Positions 16,283-24,989 of a stretch of 64,000 nt of DNA are shown piece by piece. Every line of letters starts with the position of its first letter. Positions within the stretch are counted from its first letter, which is position 1. A program made the translations under genes and the position numbers. This DNA is from Mycobacterium senriense (GTDB taxonomy: Bacteria > Actinomycetota > Actinomycetes > Mycobacteriales > Mycobacteriaceae), in assembly GCF_019668465.1 (NCBI RefSeq), contig NZ_AP024828.1, positions 868,001 through 932,000 of the forward strand. Reading direction: 5' to 3'. The notes under the pieces are model-generated. The model saw only the letters and a list, made by a program, of their open reading frames with translations, was not told where the DNA came from and did not search any database.

Positions 16283-18448
16283 ATGACACTTCGGGAGGAA
16301 TCAGTCGCCGGCAGCCCGCACTCACCTGCGCGGCGGACCTCCCGAAGCGGATTCCGGCCCGACATCGAGGGGCTGCGCGCGGTCGCGGTGATCGCCGTCG
16401 TGCTCTACCACGCGGGTATCCCGGGCATCACCGGCGGCTACATCGGAGTGGACGTCTTCTTCGTCATCTCCGGCTTCCTCATCACCGGACTGCTGTTCCG
16501 CGAGGCGAGCACCACGAATACCGTTCGGCTGGGCCGGTTTTACGGTGCGCGCGCCCGGCGGCTGCTGCCGGCCGCGGCCATTGTCGGCACCATCACCGCG
16601 ATCGGCGCGGCCGCGGTGCTGCCCCCGCTGCAGGCGCGCAGCGTGTTTCTCGACGGCATCGCCAGCGCGCTGTACGTCGGCAACTACCGGTTCGCGCAGC
16701 GAGGCACCGACTACCTGGCCTCCGACGCCCCGTCGCCGTTCCAGCACTACTGGTCGCTGGGCGTGGAGGAACAGTTCTACCTGGTGTGGCCGGTGCTGAT
16801 CATCGCCGTCGCCTGGTCGGTCCGGTGCATCCCGCTCCTTCGCGGGGCCGCGACGCGCCCGACCCCTTATGCGGTGGTCCTCGCGGTGGTCGCCGCGGCG
16901 TCGTTGACGGCGGGCGCGCTGTGGACCCGCACATCGCCGTCGTGGGCGTTCTTCTCGCTGCCCACCCGCGCCTGGGAATTGGCCGCCGGCGGCCTGGTGG
17001 CCCTGTCTCTGCAGCAGTGGCGCCGGCTGTCGCTGCGGACCGCGTCGATCGCCGGCTGGGGCGGCCTGGGGTTGATCCTGCTGACCTGCACCCAACTCAA
17101 CTCCCACACCGCGTATCCCGGCACCGAGGCGCTGCTGCCGGTGCTGGGCACCGCGCTGATCATCGGCGGCGGCGCCGTCACCGGCGGGCTCGGACCCGGT
17201 CGCTTGCTGAGCCGGCCGGCGATGCGCGCCATCGGCCGGATCTCCTACTCGTGGTACCTGTGGCACTGGCCGGTGCTGCTGTTGATGCCCGCGCTGCTCG
17301 GCGAGCCCGCGGGGCTACCGGCCAGGCTCAGCGCTACGGCCGTCTCCGCCGGGCTCGCCGTCATCACCCTGCACCTGGTGGAGAATCCGGGCCGGTTCGC
17401 CGCGGCGCTGCGCCGGTCGGCGAAAGTCAGCCTGGCCGTGGCGGGCGGCGCCAGTGCCGCCACCGCGTGCGCATGCATGCTGCTGCTCAACGTGATCCCG
17501 GCCCCGGTCGGCCACGGGGTGGCCGCCCCGCGCGCCAACATCATTGCGACGCCCCCGGCCAACGTCCCCGCCGTCAGCCCCCAGGAGGCGGCGGTGCGTC
17601 AGGCGTTCGACCAGGCGCGGGTGGCGCTCGCGGCGGCCGTCGGCCTGCGAGCCGTCCCGTCGAACCTGGACCCGCCGCTGGCCAAGGCGCCCGCCGACAA
17701 GGCCGCCGTCTTCGTCAACGGCTGCGTACGGTCCTGGCGCGACGTCGGACAAAGCGAGTGTGCGACGGGCGACACCGCCTCGCCCACCACCGTCGCCCTG
17801 ATCGGCGACTCGCACGCAGCCATGTGGAATCCGGCCTTCGAGCAGCTCGCCGAGCAGCGGCACTGGCGGCTGGAGACGCTGGCCAAGGTGACCTGCCCGC
17901 TGCAAGACCTGCACATCACGAGCCCGTATCTGGGCCGCGAGTACACCGAGTGCGAACAGTGGCGCACCCAGATCATGGGCCGGATGAACGCCGAACACCC
18001 CCGCCTGATCGTGCTGGACATGAGCCGGCGCTACGGCGGGGATTTCGGCTTCACCTCCTACGACCCGGCGTGGATCGACTCCCTGGGACGCACCGTGGCG
18101 CAGCTGCGCGGCACCGGCGCGACCGTCCTGGTACTGGGGCCCGCACCCGACCCGCACTCGTCCGCGCCGGCGTGCCTGTCCGCCCACCTCGACGACGTGA
18201 ACGCCTGTACGCCAACCAAACCCGCGGCGTCCGACGCCGACGGGATCGCCGCCGAGCAGGCGGCGATTGCCCGCAGCGGCGGCCAGTACGCCGATTTGAC
18301 CGACATGTTCTGCACCCCCGACCGCTGCCCCCTCATCGTCGGCAACACCCTGGTGTTCCGGGACGACAACCACGTGACAACCGAGTACGCGCAGTTGGTG
18401 GCACCGCTGATGGGTGCGCTCGCGGACCGAGCCCTGGCGAAAAGGTAA
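16283..18448 (+). CDS. membrane acyltransferase with C-terminal SGNH domain (OafA/YrhL type)
   Basis: 721 residues. Residues about 25-375 form an acyltransferase-3 domain with RPDIEGLRAVAVIAVVLYHAG, FFVISGFLITGLLF, RRLLPAA and SLGVEEQFYLVWPV, spread over about ten membrane helices. A further helix near residues 395-415 leads to an extracytoplasmic SGNH domain with the nucleophile block ALIGDSHAAMWNP (Ser about 510) and the late DDNH segment. Such two-domain proteins O-acylate surface glycans or glycolipids, with the SGNH domain acting outside. In length and layout it is like mycobacterial Rv1565c/Rv0111. The actual acceptor is unknown. Confidence 0.88.
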   Translation: MTLREESVAGSPHSPARRTSRSGFRPDIEGLRAVAVIAVVLYHAGIPGITGGYIGVDVFFVISGFLITGLLFREASTTNTVRLGRFYGARARRLLPAAAIVGTITAIGAAAVLPPLQARSVFLDGIASALYVGNYRFAQRGTDYLASDAPSPFQHYWSLGVEEQFYLVWPVLIIAVAWSVRCIPLLRGAATRPTPYAVVLAVVAAASLTAGALWTRTSPSWAFFSLPTRAWELAAGGLVALSLQQWRRLSLRTASIAGWGGLGLILLTCTQLNSHTAYPGTEALLPVLGTALIIGGGAVTGGLGPGRLLSRPAMRAIGRISYSWYLWHWPVLLLMPALLGEPAGLPARLSATAVSAGLAVITLHLVENPGRFAAALRRSAKVSLAVAGGASAATACACMLLLNVIPAPVGHGVAAPRANIIATPPANVPAVSPQEAAVRQAFDQARVALAAAVGLRAVPSNLDPPLAKAPADKAAVFVNGCVRSWRDVGQSECATGDTASPTTVALIGDSHAAMWNPAFEQLAEQRHWRLETLAKVTCPLQDLHITSPYLGREYTECEQWRTQIMGRMNAEHPRLIVLDMSRRYGGDFGFTSYDPAWIDSLGRTVAQLRGTGATVLVLGPAPDPHSSAPACLSAHLDDVNACTPTKPAASDADGIAAEQAAIARSGGQYADLTDMFCTPDRCPLIVGNTLVFRDDNHVTTEYAQLVAPLMGALADRALAKR

Positions 18449-18513
18449 GTGAATGAACTTGTCGTGGCTGACCAACGTCAGATCAGTGAAGGGTTTTTGG
18501 AGGTTTTAGGGTC

Positions 18514-18630
18514 ATGTCTCCGCTGTTGCTGGTCTGCATCGCGCTAACCGCGCCCTTCGCCGGGATCGCCTTCCTGCACGTGCAAGACCGCTTGGAGCGC
18601 TGGGACTACGAGCGGCACGTCAACGACTGA
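18514..18630 (+). CDS. small predicted membrane protein, 38 residues
   Basis: An ATG preceded by TTGGAGG begins a 38-codon ORF. It encodes one hydrophobic helix (LLLVCIALTAPFAGIAFL) followed by a charged tail containing RLERWDYERH. The clear ribosome binding site, the helix-then-charged-tail organisation and the downstream position after the SGNH acyltransferase (65 bp) argue for a real gene. It may be a small partner of that membrane enzyme. I do not recognise a characterised family. Confidence 0.65.
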   Translation: MSPLLLVCIALTAPFAGIAFLHVQDRLERWDYERHVND

Positions 18631-18704
18631 GGCCCACGTCTACGCCAAACTCGCTGTGTCATCGCGGGTTCAGCTTGCCCGGGAAGCCGCCCGCCGCATC
18701 TGAG

Positions 18705-19391
18705 TCAGGTCGACAGCTGCGTGCGGATAAGCGGCGCGATCTTGTCCGCCATGTATTGATGCCCCGCGTCGTTCGGATGCACGCCGTCGGCACCGATCAG
18801 GTCGGAACGGCCGACGAACCAGTGTTCGGCGATCGGGTCGATGAACGTCGCCCCCGCGGCCCCGGCAGCGCCGGCGAGGACGTCGCGAATCAGGAACATC
18901 GACGGCGGCACATCGGCGGTCGGCCACGGCGGTCCGATCACCAGCAACCGCGCCGCCGGCGCGAGTTGGCGGGCCACATCCAACGCGGCGTTGGTCTTTA
19001 CGGTCAGGGTCGCCGGATCGACACCCTGGTCGTTGCGGGAGCCGAAGAACACCACCAGCGCGTCGTCGGGCTGGACCGCCCTGGCGGTCAGGTCCTCGAA
19101 GATGCTGCCGTGGTCGCCGGGTGTGGCATAACCGGCTCTGCCTTCGGCCGCCACGCTGCCCGAGATCCGCGAACCCCGCGAACCGAGCACCTGCCAGGCG
19201 CGCACCGGCCACGATCTGGAGCCCAGGCCGCCCTCATCGGTTCCGGTGGTATACGAATCCCCCACCACCGCCACATGATTCAGCCGGAAGTCGAGCGTCA
19301 GTGTCTCGTAGGTGCGCACCTGCGCCGGGTATGCGATGCCTACGCCCGCCAGAAAACTCAACCCAATGAGAAAGGTGGCCAGACGACTCAC
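18705..19391 (-). CDS. exported SGNH/GDSL hydrolase (Rv0518-like)
   Basis: About 228 residues. An N-terminal hydrophobic anchor (RLATFLIGLSFLAGVGIAY) precedes a GDSL-type esterase domain. AVVGDSYTTG carries the nucleophile Ser, VVFFGSRNDQG the conserved Asn block, and ADGVHPNDAGH the Asp-His pair. The GTG at 19391 is preferred over ATG codons at 19415-19442 because GGAGG sits 5 nt before it. It lies downstream of and co-directional with an acyltransferase gene; a matched acyl-transfer/acyl-removal pair on the envelope is possible (inference). Confidence 0.87.
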   Translation of the reverse strand: MSRLATFLIGLSFLAGVGIAYPAQVRTYETLTLDFRLNHVAVVGDSYTTGTDEGGLGSRSWPVRAWQVLGSRGSRISGSVAAEGRAGYATPGDHGSIFEDLTARAVQPDDALVVFFGSRNDQGVDPATLTVKTNAALDVARQLAPAARLLVIGPPWPTADVPPSMFLIRDVLAGAAGAAGATFIDPIAEHWFVGRSDLIGADGVHPNDAGHQYMADKIAPLIRTQLST

Positions 19392-19481
19392 TCTCACCTC
19401 CACTGTCAACGGCATCGTCGGGTGCCGCCGCGTCCTCATCATGTATTCCCCGTGAGACGCGGCCGGCCGCTGAGGCGGCCA

Positions 19482-20795
19482 TCACACCGCGCGGGCCGAA
19501 ACCGCTTCCAGCGGACGGTCGATCGGATGCAGCTTACTGTTTGAATCGCCGGGATCGCTTCGCGCGCTGACGGCCCTGACGTCGACCATCTTGCGCATCC
19601 AACGGCGGGCCGGCTCTTCGACACCGTGATACAGCAGCACCGAGAAGACCAGGGCGATCGCGAGCAGGCCGGTGACGTTCCATTTCCACGGGTTATCCAG
19701 CGTCGGGAGCTCGAATTGCTCCACGGCCCAGCCCCAGGCGGTGTGCACCAGCTCATGCACCATGTACAGGCAGAACGAGATCTTGCCGCCGTAGACCATC
19801 ACCCGCGTCGACAATACCCGCGGCAGGCTGCCGAGCCCGATGGCCAGCGATATCACCAGCGGCACGAACAACACGTCCACGACGCCGCCGCTGTCGTTCT
19901 CCACCACTCCCGATATCGGGTGCGCGCCATACCAATACAGCACGCCGACCATACCGGCCAGGAGCAACAGGGAGACGTATCCTGCGACGCGGCGGCCACG
20001 ATCGCTCAGCCGCAGCCTGCGCACCGCGACACAGGCCAGCGCGCCCGCCGTGAATTGCGTGACAATGCGGGGCAGCCAGCTCCACGGCGTGTAGAAGTGG
20101 CCGCTGGCGAGCAACATCACCACGGGCGGCAGCGATGCCGCGAAGGCCAGGACCATGAGGCTGCGCGCCCTGGTCGCCTGTTTCATCCGCAACAGGACCA
20201 GCACCAGGACGGCGAAGAGCACATAGGCCAGCCATTCCGCACTGATCGACCAGGCCGGCCCGTCCCAACTCGAGTCATCGAAGAACGGCACAAACCACAA
20301 CTGCACCAACAGGATCTGACGCACGTAGCTGATCGCGGTGAGCGAGGCGGCGTCCGGCGACGGCACATGACCGACGTGCAGGGTGAAGATCACCCACAGC
20401 GCGGCGAGGTGCAAGGTGACCAGGTACACCGGCCACACCCGGGCCAGGCGCAGCCACAGGAAGTGCAGGGTCGCGCGGGTCGACCAGGACCGGCCCATGC
20501 GGTCGAGATAGTTGTACGTCAGCACGAACCCGCTGAGAATGAAGAAGAGGTCGACGCCTTGGGCGCCGCAGTTGAGCACCGGCGCGAGGGCGTCGCGGAA
20601 GTCGGGCGACACGTCGCCGAGCATCGGCCGGAAGTGGAACAGCACCACCCACAGCGCGGCGACGATACGGAGCCCCGTCAGGGCGGTGATCTCGCCCTTG
20701 ATCTCTCCGCCCCGCACGCTGCTCTTCCCGTCCCAATCCTGCCGTTTCGTTCTGCTGCTACTTCGGCTGAGCGGGAAATCTCGCCTTTGTACCAA
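19482..20795 (-). CDS. membrane acyltransferase (acyltransferase-3 family, Rv0517-like)
   Basis: 437 residues from a TTG start. Ten or so membrane helices carry the acyltransferase-3 pattern: GLRIVAALWVVLFHF near residue 42, GVDLFFILSGFVLTYNY, GPAWSISAEWLAYVLF, and a terminal LYMVHELVH block. There is no C-terminal SGNH domain, unlike the protein encoded at 16283; a separate SGNH protein is encoded next to it instead. The TTG lacks a well-spaced ribosome binding site, and a GTG at 20717 is an alternative start just before the conserved domain. Likely O-acylates an envelope carbohydrate or lipid; acceptor unknown. Confidence 0.82.
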   Translation of the reverse strand: MVQRRDFPLSRSSSRTKRQDWDGKSSVRGGEIKGEITALTGLRIVAALWVVLFHFRPMLGDVSPDFRDALAPVLNCGAQGVDLFFILSGFVLTYNYLDRMGRSWSTRATLHFLWLRLARVWPVYLVTLHLAALWVIFTLHVGHVPSPDAASLTAISYVRQILLVQLWFVPFFDDSSWDGPAWSISAEWLAYVLFAVLVLVLLRMKQATRARSLMVLAFAASLPPVVMLLASGHFYTPWSWLPRIVTQFTAGALACVAVRRLRLSDRGRRVAGYVSLLLLAGMVGVLYWYGAHPISGVVENDSGGVVDVLFVPLVISLAIGLGSLPRVLSTRVMVYGGKISFCLYMVHELVHTAWGWAVEQFELPTLDNPWKWNVTGLLAIALVFSVLLYHGVEEPARRWMRKMVDVRAVSARSDPGDSNSKLHPIDRPLEAVSARAV

Positions 20796-20814
20796 GCCCC
20801 CCGACTAGCAACCG

Positions 20815-20832
20815 GCAGCCTAGGCAGCCTAG
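20815..20832. repeat. 9-bp tandem direct repeat upstream of the acyltransferase gene
   Basis: GCAGCCTAG occurs twice in direct succession in the 291-bp divergent region between the leftward acyltransferase gene and the rightward STAS gene. It could be a regulator site or chance. The remainder of 20796-21086 shows no ORF that I can support. Confidence 0.3.
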
Positions 20833-21086
20833 CAGCGCAATCGGTGGCATGGGTGGACGGTTGTGGTGTGGCAAACGGACTTCCGGGGTAATCCTACGGC
20901 CACGATAGCCCGCTGGGCGTTTGCTCAGCCGCCGATTCGCGGTAGGCCCCGGGTGGCTTCTTAGCAAAGCGTTAGACACGGCTTCCAGTCTCCTTAGGCT
21001 TGCGGCCTAGCGTCATAGACACCCTTTGGTGGCGTGCAGACGCCTGCGGAGGGCGGCGCACGCGCCACGGACAGTGAGGGGTCCTC

Positions 21087-21527
21087 ATGACGGCCGCAGG
21101 CAGCCAAGCCGGCCACGACAACTGCGTGTTCGACTGCGGCGGCGCACAGGTCCGGGCGCACCACCGCCACCTGGCGACGGTGGTGCACATTCGCGGCGAA
21201 ATCGACGAGGAAAATGTCGATCGCATCAGCGACCACATTGCGCGCTTCACGCTCGGAGAAAACCCGGTGGTGCTCGACGTTGCCGATGTCAACGAATTTG
21301 CTGAGGCGGGCATCTCACTGCTCTACGCGTTCGATGCCGATTGTCGTGCCGCCGGGGTGGATTGGACGCTGGTGGCCAGCTCAGCGGTGACCCAAGTGCT
21401 GGATGACACCGGTCATGACGCCAGTTTTCCGATTATGCGCTCGGTTCACGAGGCGCTGCAGGATCGAGCCGATGCCATCGTGCTGCGCCGCCGGATGGCG
21501 TTACCGTTCGTCAGGAAGACGCCTTAG
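21087..21527 (+). CDS. STAS-domain anti-anti-sigma factor (Rv0516c-like)
   Basis: 146 residues forming one STAS domain. ATVVHIRGEIDEENVDRIS is the first strand and helix, NPVVLDVADVNEFAEAGISLLYAF the central strand and phosphorylation loop, followed by LVASSAVTQVLDD. The position normally holding the phosphorylatable Ser in anti-anti-sigma factors is in the NEFAEAGIS segment. The M. tuberculosis homologue (Rv0516c/OprA) is a substrate of PknD and influences SigF-linked osmotic responses. The gene faces two small membrane-protein genes and overlaps the end of the nearer one by 4 bp. Confidence 0.88.
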   Translation: MTAAGSQAGHDNCVFDCGGAQVRAHHRHLATVVHIRGEIDEENVDRISDHIARFTLGENPVVLDVADVNEFAEAGISLLYAFDADCRAAGVDWTLVASSAVTQVLDDTGHDASFPIMRSVHEALQDRADAIVLRRRMALPFVRKTP

Positions 21528-21769
21528 CGCCCGAGCGCGCGTCGCAGCCGGGCGGTCCCGGCGATCGCCAGTACCCCTGCGCTGGTCAACAGCACCAGCG
21601 TCAGCAGCAGCAGCTGCGGGTCGTAGATCAGCGACGTGGTGGAGGGCTGCCCGTCGGCGATCGGAGCCACGATCACCGTGTGATGCGAGTTCCACCAGGT
21701 CAGTCCCGAGCACACCAGCGCAGCGCAGGCCAGCCCGAGCTCGAGCAGTGCGCGGAAGCGGGTGTTCAT
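21524..21769 (-). CDS. small membrane protein, two helices (Rv0514-like)
   Basis: 81 residues. Two hydrophobic helices (LGLACAALVCSGLTWW and LLLLTLVLLTSAGVLAIAG) are joined by a polar loop that contains DGQPSTTSLIYDP, probably extracytoplasmic. The start overlaps the stop of the upstream gene in an ATGA junction, so the pair is co-translated at the end of the hem operon. Function unknown. Confidence 0.8.
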   Translation of the reverse strand: MNTRFRALLELGLACAALVCSGLTWWNSHHTVIVAPIADGQPSTTSLIYDPQLLLLTLVLLTSAGVLAIAGTARLRRALGR

Positions 21770-22311
21770 TGCGCCGTCCCGGTGTCGTCGTCCCGGTCCC
21801 CGTCGATCGATCGGGTGGGCTCCACCCGCTCCTGGATCAGCGGGGTCAGAGCGGCGCGCAGCTGACGATGGCGACGCGCCCAGGCCTGGACCGTGCGCCC
21901 GCCGGTGAGCTTGAGACCGATGCCGACACGCTTACGCGGCACGCCAACCAGTTCGCCGAGAGCCCGCGACGACTGCCACCGCGCCAGGTCATTCTCGGAG
22001 GCTTCGGGGTTCTCGGGCGCGGGATACACCTTGAGGATTTCGCGGACCAGGATCGTTTCGGTGCCCTGACGCAGGGCATCCTCGGTGAGCTCGACCGAGA
22101 CGTGGATGCGTGCGGCCTTCACCTGTATTCCCAGGAACGCCGATACGAGCACCAGGAAGATCGCGGGCACGGCCAGCGACACCGGGGCACCGCTCCAGAT
22201 CTCGATCAGGACCATTGACACCGCCGCGGCCGGGCCGCACGCCAGCCACCACCAGCTGGCGCCGGGTTCGTAGAACAACCGCTTGGGTTCGGTGTCCGCG
22301 TCGGTAGTCAT
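21766..22311 (-). CDS. DUF3093-like membrane protein (Rv0513-like)
   Basis: 181 residues. Two adjacent membrane helices near residues 20-60 (WWWLACGPAAAVSMVLIEIW and LAVPAIFLVLVSAFLGI) are followed by a soluble domain of about 110 residues that ends in an acidic tail. An ATG at 22323 would add four residues and abut the hemB stop; the ATG at 22311 matches the homologue length better. It follows hemB closely and is therefore likely in the tetrapyrrole operon, but its role there is unknown. Confidence 0.8.
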   Translation of the reverse strand: MTTDADTEPKRLFYEPGASWWWLACGPAAAVSMVLIEIWSGAPVSLAVPAIFLVLVSAFLGIQVKAARIHVSVELTEDALRQGTETILVREILKVYPAPENPEASENDLARWQSSRALGELVGVPRKRVGIGLKLTGGRTVQAWARRHRQLRAALTPLIQERVEPTRSIDGDRDDDTGTAQ

Positions 22312-22324
22312 CGCAAGCCCCATC

Positions 22325-23305
22325 TCACGAGAGCCACCCTGCCGCGTCTGCGGCCCAATAGGTGAGAACGATATCGGCTCCGGCGCGCCGGATGCTGGTC
22401 AGCGACTCCAGCGCCGCGGCCCGCTCGTCGATCCAATTGTTCGCGGCCGCAGCGCAAATCATCGCGTACTCCCCCGACACTTGATAGGCGGCGACGGGAA
22501 CGGGCGAAACGTCCGCCGCGGCCGCGACCACGTCGAGATAACTCATCGCCGGCTTGATCATCACGATGTCGGCGCCTTCGTCAAGGTCGAGCTCGATTTC
22601 GCGCAGCGCCTCGCGGGCGTTGCCCGCCTCCTGCTGATAGGTGCGCCGGTCTCCGGAGAGGCTGGAACCCACCGCCTCACGAAACGGGCCGTAGAACACC
22701 GAGGCGAACTTGGCGGCGTAGGCCAGAATCGCCACGTCGGTGCAGCCCGCGGCGTCCAGCCCGTCGCGAATCGCGCCGACCTGTCCGTCCATCATGCCGC
22801 TCGGCCCCACCACGTGGGCGCCCGATTCAGCTTGCGCCACAGCGAGATCCACGTACCGGGCCACGGTTGCGTCATTGTCGACCCGGCCCCGGTCGTCGAG
22901 GACGCCGCAATGTCCGTGGTCGGTGAACTCGTCCAGGCAGGTGTCGGCCATCAACACGGTGGCCTCGCCGAGGTCCTTGGCCAAGTCCCGCAGCGCGACA
23001 TTGAGGATGCCATCAGGGTCGGTCCCGGCCGACCCGATCGAATCCTTGTCCTCGTCACGCGGCACGCCGAACAGCATCAGTCCGCCCACGCCCGCGGCGA
23101 CGGCACTGGCGGCCGCACTGCGCAACGAATCACGGGTGTGCTGCACCACGCCCGGCATGGACGTGATGGGCCGTGGTTCGTCGATACCGTCGGCGACGAA
23201 CATCGGCAACACCAAATGCCTTGGCTCCAAAGACGTTTGGGCCACCAAACGGCGTAAAGCCGGGGTGGTGCGAAGCCGGCGCGGACGGTGCCGCGGGTAG
23301 GCCAC
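22325..23305 (-). CDS. hemB: delta-aminolevulinic acid dehydratase (porphobilinogen synthase)
   Basis: 326 residues. Condenses two 5-aminolevulinate molecules to porphobilinogen. The two active-site lysines are in AKFASVFYGPFR and VMIKPAMSYLD. The metal-ligand region reads ADTCLDEFTDHGHCG, in which the middle Cys of the zinc-type CxC motif is Asp. GTG start overlapping the hemD stop by one base (TAGTG). Third step of the pathway within the hemA-hemC-hemD-hemB operon. Confidence 0.97.
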   Translation of the reverse strand: MAYPRHRPRRLRTTPALRRLVAQTSLEPRHLVLPMFVADGIDEPRPITSMPGVVQHTRDSLRSAAASAVAAGVGGLMLFGVPRDEDKDSIGSAGTDPDGILNVALRDLAKDLGEATVLMADTCLDEFTDHGHCGVLDDRGRVDNDATVARYVDLAVAQAESGAHVVGPSGMMDGQVGAIRDGLDAAGCTDVAILAYAAKFASVFYGPFREAVGSSLSGDRRTYQQEAGNAREALREIELDLDEGADIVMIKPAMSYLDVVAAAADVSPVPVAAYQVSGEYAMICAAAANNWIDERAAALESLTSIRRAGADIVLTYWAADAAGWLS

Positions 23306-24966
23306 TAGCGCCTGCGGCTCTTTTTGCGCGGCGGCGGCAGCGCACCCTCGGCGCGCAAGCGCGCGGCGTGTTCGGCCAGCGCGTCGACCAGCGGGCCAAC
23401 CGCGGCGGTCTCGGGCTGGACATCCACCCGCAGACCGAATTCAGCCGCGGTCTCCGCGGTCTTGGGACCGATGCAGGCGATGATCGTCCGTGCGTGCGGC
23501 TTGCCGGCGATGCCGACCAGGTTTCGCACCGTGGAGCTGGACGTGAAGCACACCGCGTCGAACCCACCGGTCTTGATCATTTCCCGCGTTTCCGCCGGCG
23601 GCGGAGCGGCCCGCACCGTCCGGTAGGCGGTGACATCCTCGATCTCCCAACCGCGTTCGCGCAGACCCTCGGCCAGCGTCTCGGTGGCGATGTCGGCGCG
23701 CGGCAGCAGCACCCGGTTGACCGGGTCGAAAATGCTGTCGTAGGGCGGGAAGTCGTCGAGCAGACCCAGTGAGGACTGCTCGCCGGCCGGCACCAGTTCG
23801 GGGCTGATCCCGAACGCCCGGACCCGGTCGGCGGTCGACTCGCCCACACACGCGATCTTCACTCCGGAGAACGCGCGCGCGTCCAGACCGAACTCGCCGA
23901 ACTTCTCCCACACCGCACGCACCGCGTTGGTGGACGTGAACACCACCCACTGGAAGCGGCCGTCGACCAAACCCTTGACGGCCCTTTCCATTTGGGCGGG
24001 GCTGCGCGGCGGCTCGACCGCGATGGTCGGCACCTCGATCGGCAGCGCGCCGTAGGACGTCAGCCGCTCGCTCATCTCCCCGGCCTGGTCCTTGGTGCGG
24101 GGCACCAGCACGGTCCAGCCGTACAACGCGCGGCTCTCCCACCAATTCAGCTTCGCCCGGTTGGCCACCGTCTTGCCGATGGTCACCACCAGCGGACCGA
24201 TCAATGGGCCGGCGGGGTCGGTACCGCCCAGCACCGCCGAGTCGGTCAAGCCGTGCAGCGTGGTCTCGATGGAACGCTGCTGACAGGTGGTGCCCTGCGC
24301 GGTCACCACGCACGGCGTGTTCTCGGCGAGCTCGTGCTCGATCAGGGTGCGCGCCGCGTCGGCCAGATGCGACGACGTGGCCTGCAGAATCAGCGGGCCG
24401 GGCGCCGCGGCCAGCGCTTCCCAATCGACATGTGGGTCGCGCACGTCGGCGACCGTGTGCGCGGAGCCCAGCGGCAGCCCCGCATACGTCGGGACGGCAT
24501 CGCTGGGAGCCAGCCCGGGCACGATCTCGATGTGCAAGTGGCTCCGCGCGATGGCGTTGACCTCGGTGATGACCGCGTCGACCGTCAGCGGGTCGCCGGC
24601 CACCAGCCGCACCACGTCGACGCCGGTCCGCGCCTCGGTGGTCAGTGTCTTGGCCACCTCGGCGGGGTCACCCAGCGCCGGGCGGATATCGGGACCGCCG
24701 GAGATCACCGCCGGCTGTGTCTTGCCTTGGTCGGAACCGCCATCGCCGTTGGTGGCGGCCGGCTCGGCCGGGGCCGGGCCGGACACCGGTGGCAGGTCCT
24801 TGCCGATCAGGGCCAGCACCGGCTCAGGCACGTCGGGGTCGGTGAACACCAAAGCGGCGTTCGCCAGCACCGTGGCGGCCCGGGTCGTCAGCAGCCCCGG
24901 ATCACCCGGGCCGGAGCCCACGTACGTGATGCGGCCGGGTGTCGGCTTACGCCCTCGCGTCGTCAT
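23305..24966 (-). CDS. hemD: uroporphyrinogen-III methyltransferase/synthase fusion
   Basis: 553 residues with two domains. Residues about 10-270 are a CobA/SUMT-type methyltransferase, shown by ITYVGSGPGDPGLLT and VVRLVAGDP. An unusual low-complexity insert rich in Pro, Ala and Gly lies near residues 60-90. Residues about 290-540 are uroporphyrinogen-III synthase with the pattern VFTSTNAVRAVWE and VCFTSSSTVRNL, followed by a basic C-terminus. The fusion makes uroporphyrinogen III and may methylate it toward siroheme or cobalamin. The fused form is usual for actinobacteria. ATG at 24966; the open frame continues upstream without a better start. Confidence 0.95.
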   Translation of the reverse strand: MTTRGRKPTPGRITYVGSGPGDPGLLTTRAATVLANAALVFTDPDVPEPVLALIGKDLPPVSGPAPAEPAATNGDGGSDQGKTQPAVISGGPDIRPALGDPAEVAKTLTTEARTGVDVVRLVAGDPLTVDAVITEVNAIARSHLHIEIVPGLAPSDAVPTYAGLPLGSAHTVADVRDPHVDWEALAAAPGPLILQATSSHLADAARTLIEHELAENTPCVVTAQGTTCQQRSIETTLHGLTDSAVLGGTDPAGPLIGPLVVTIGKTVANRAKLNWWESRALYGWTVLVPRTKDQAGEMSERLTSYGALPIEVPTIAVEPPRSPAQMERAVKGLVDGRFQWVVFTSTNAVRAVWEKFGEFGLDARAFSGVKIACVGESTADRVRAFGISPELVPAGEQSSLGLLDDFPPYDSIFDPVNRVLLPRADIATETLAEGLRERGWEIEDVTAYRTVRAAPPPAETREMIKTGGFDAVCFTSSSTVRNLVGIAGKPHARTIIACIGPKTAETAAEFGLRVDVQPETAAVGPLVDALAEHAARLRAEGALPPPRKKSRRR

Positions 24967-24989
24967 TGTCGCTCCCACGTAATTCGCAT

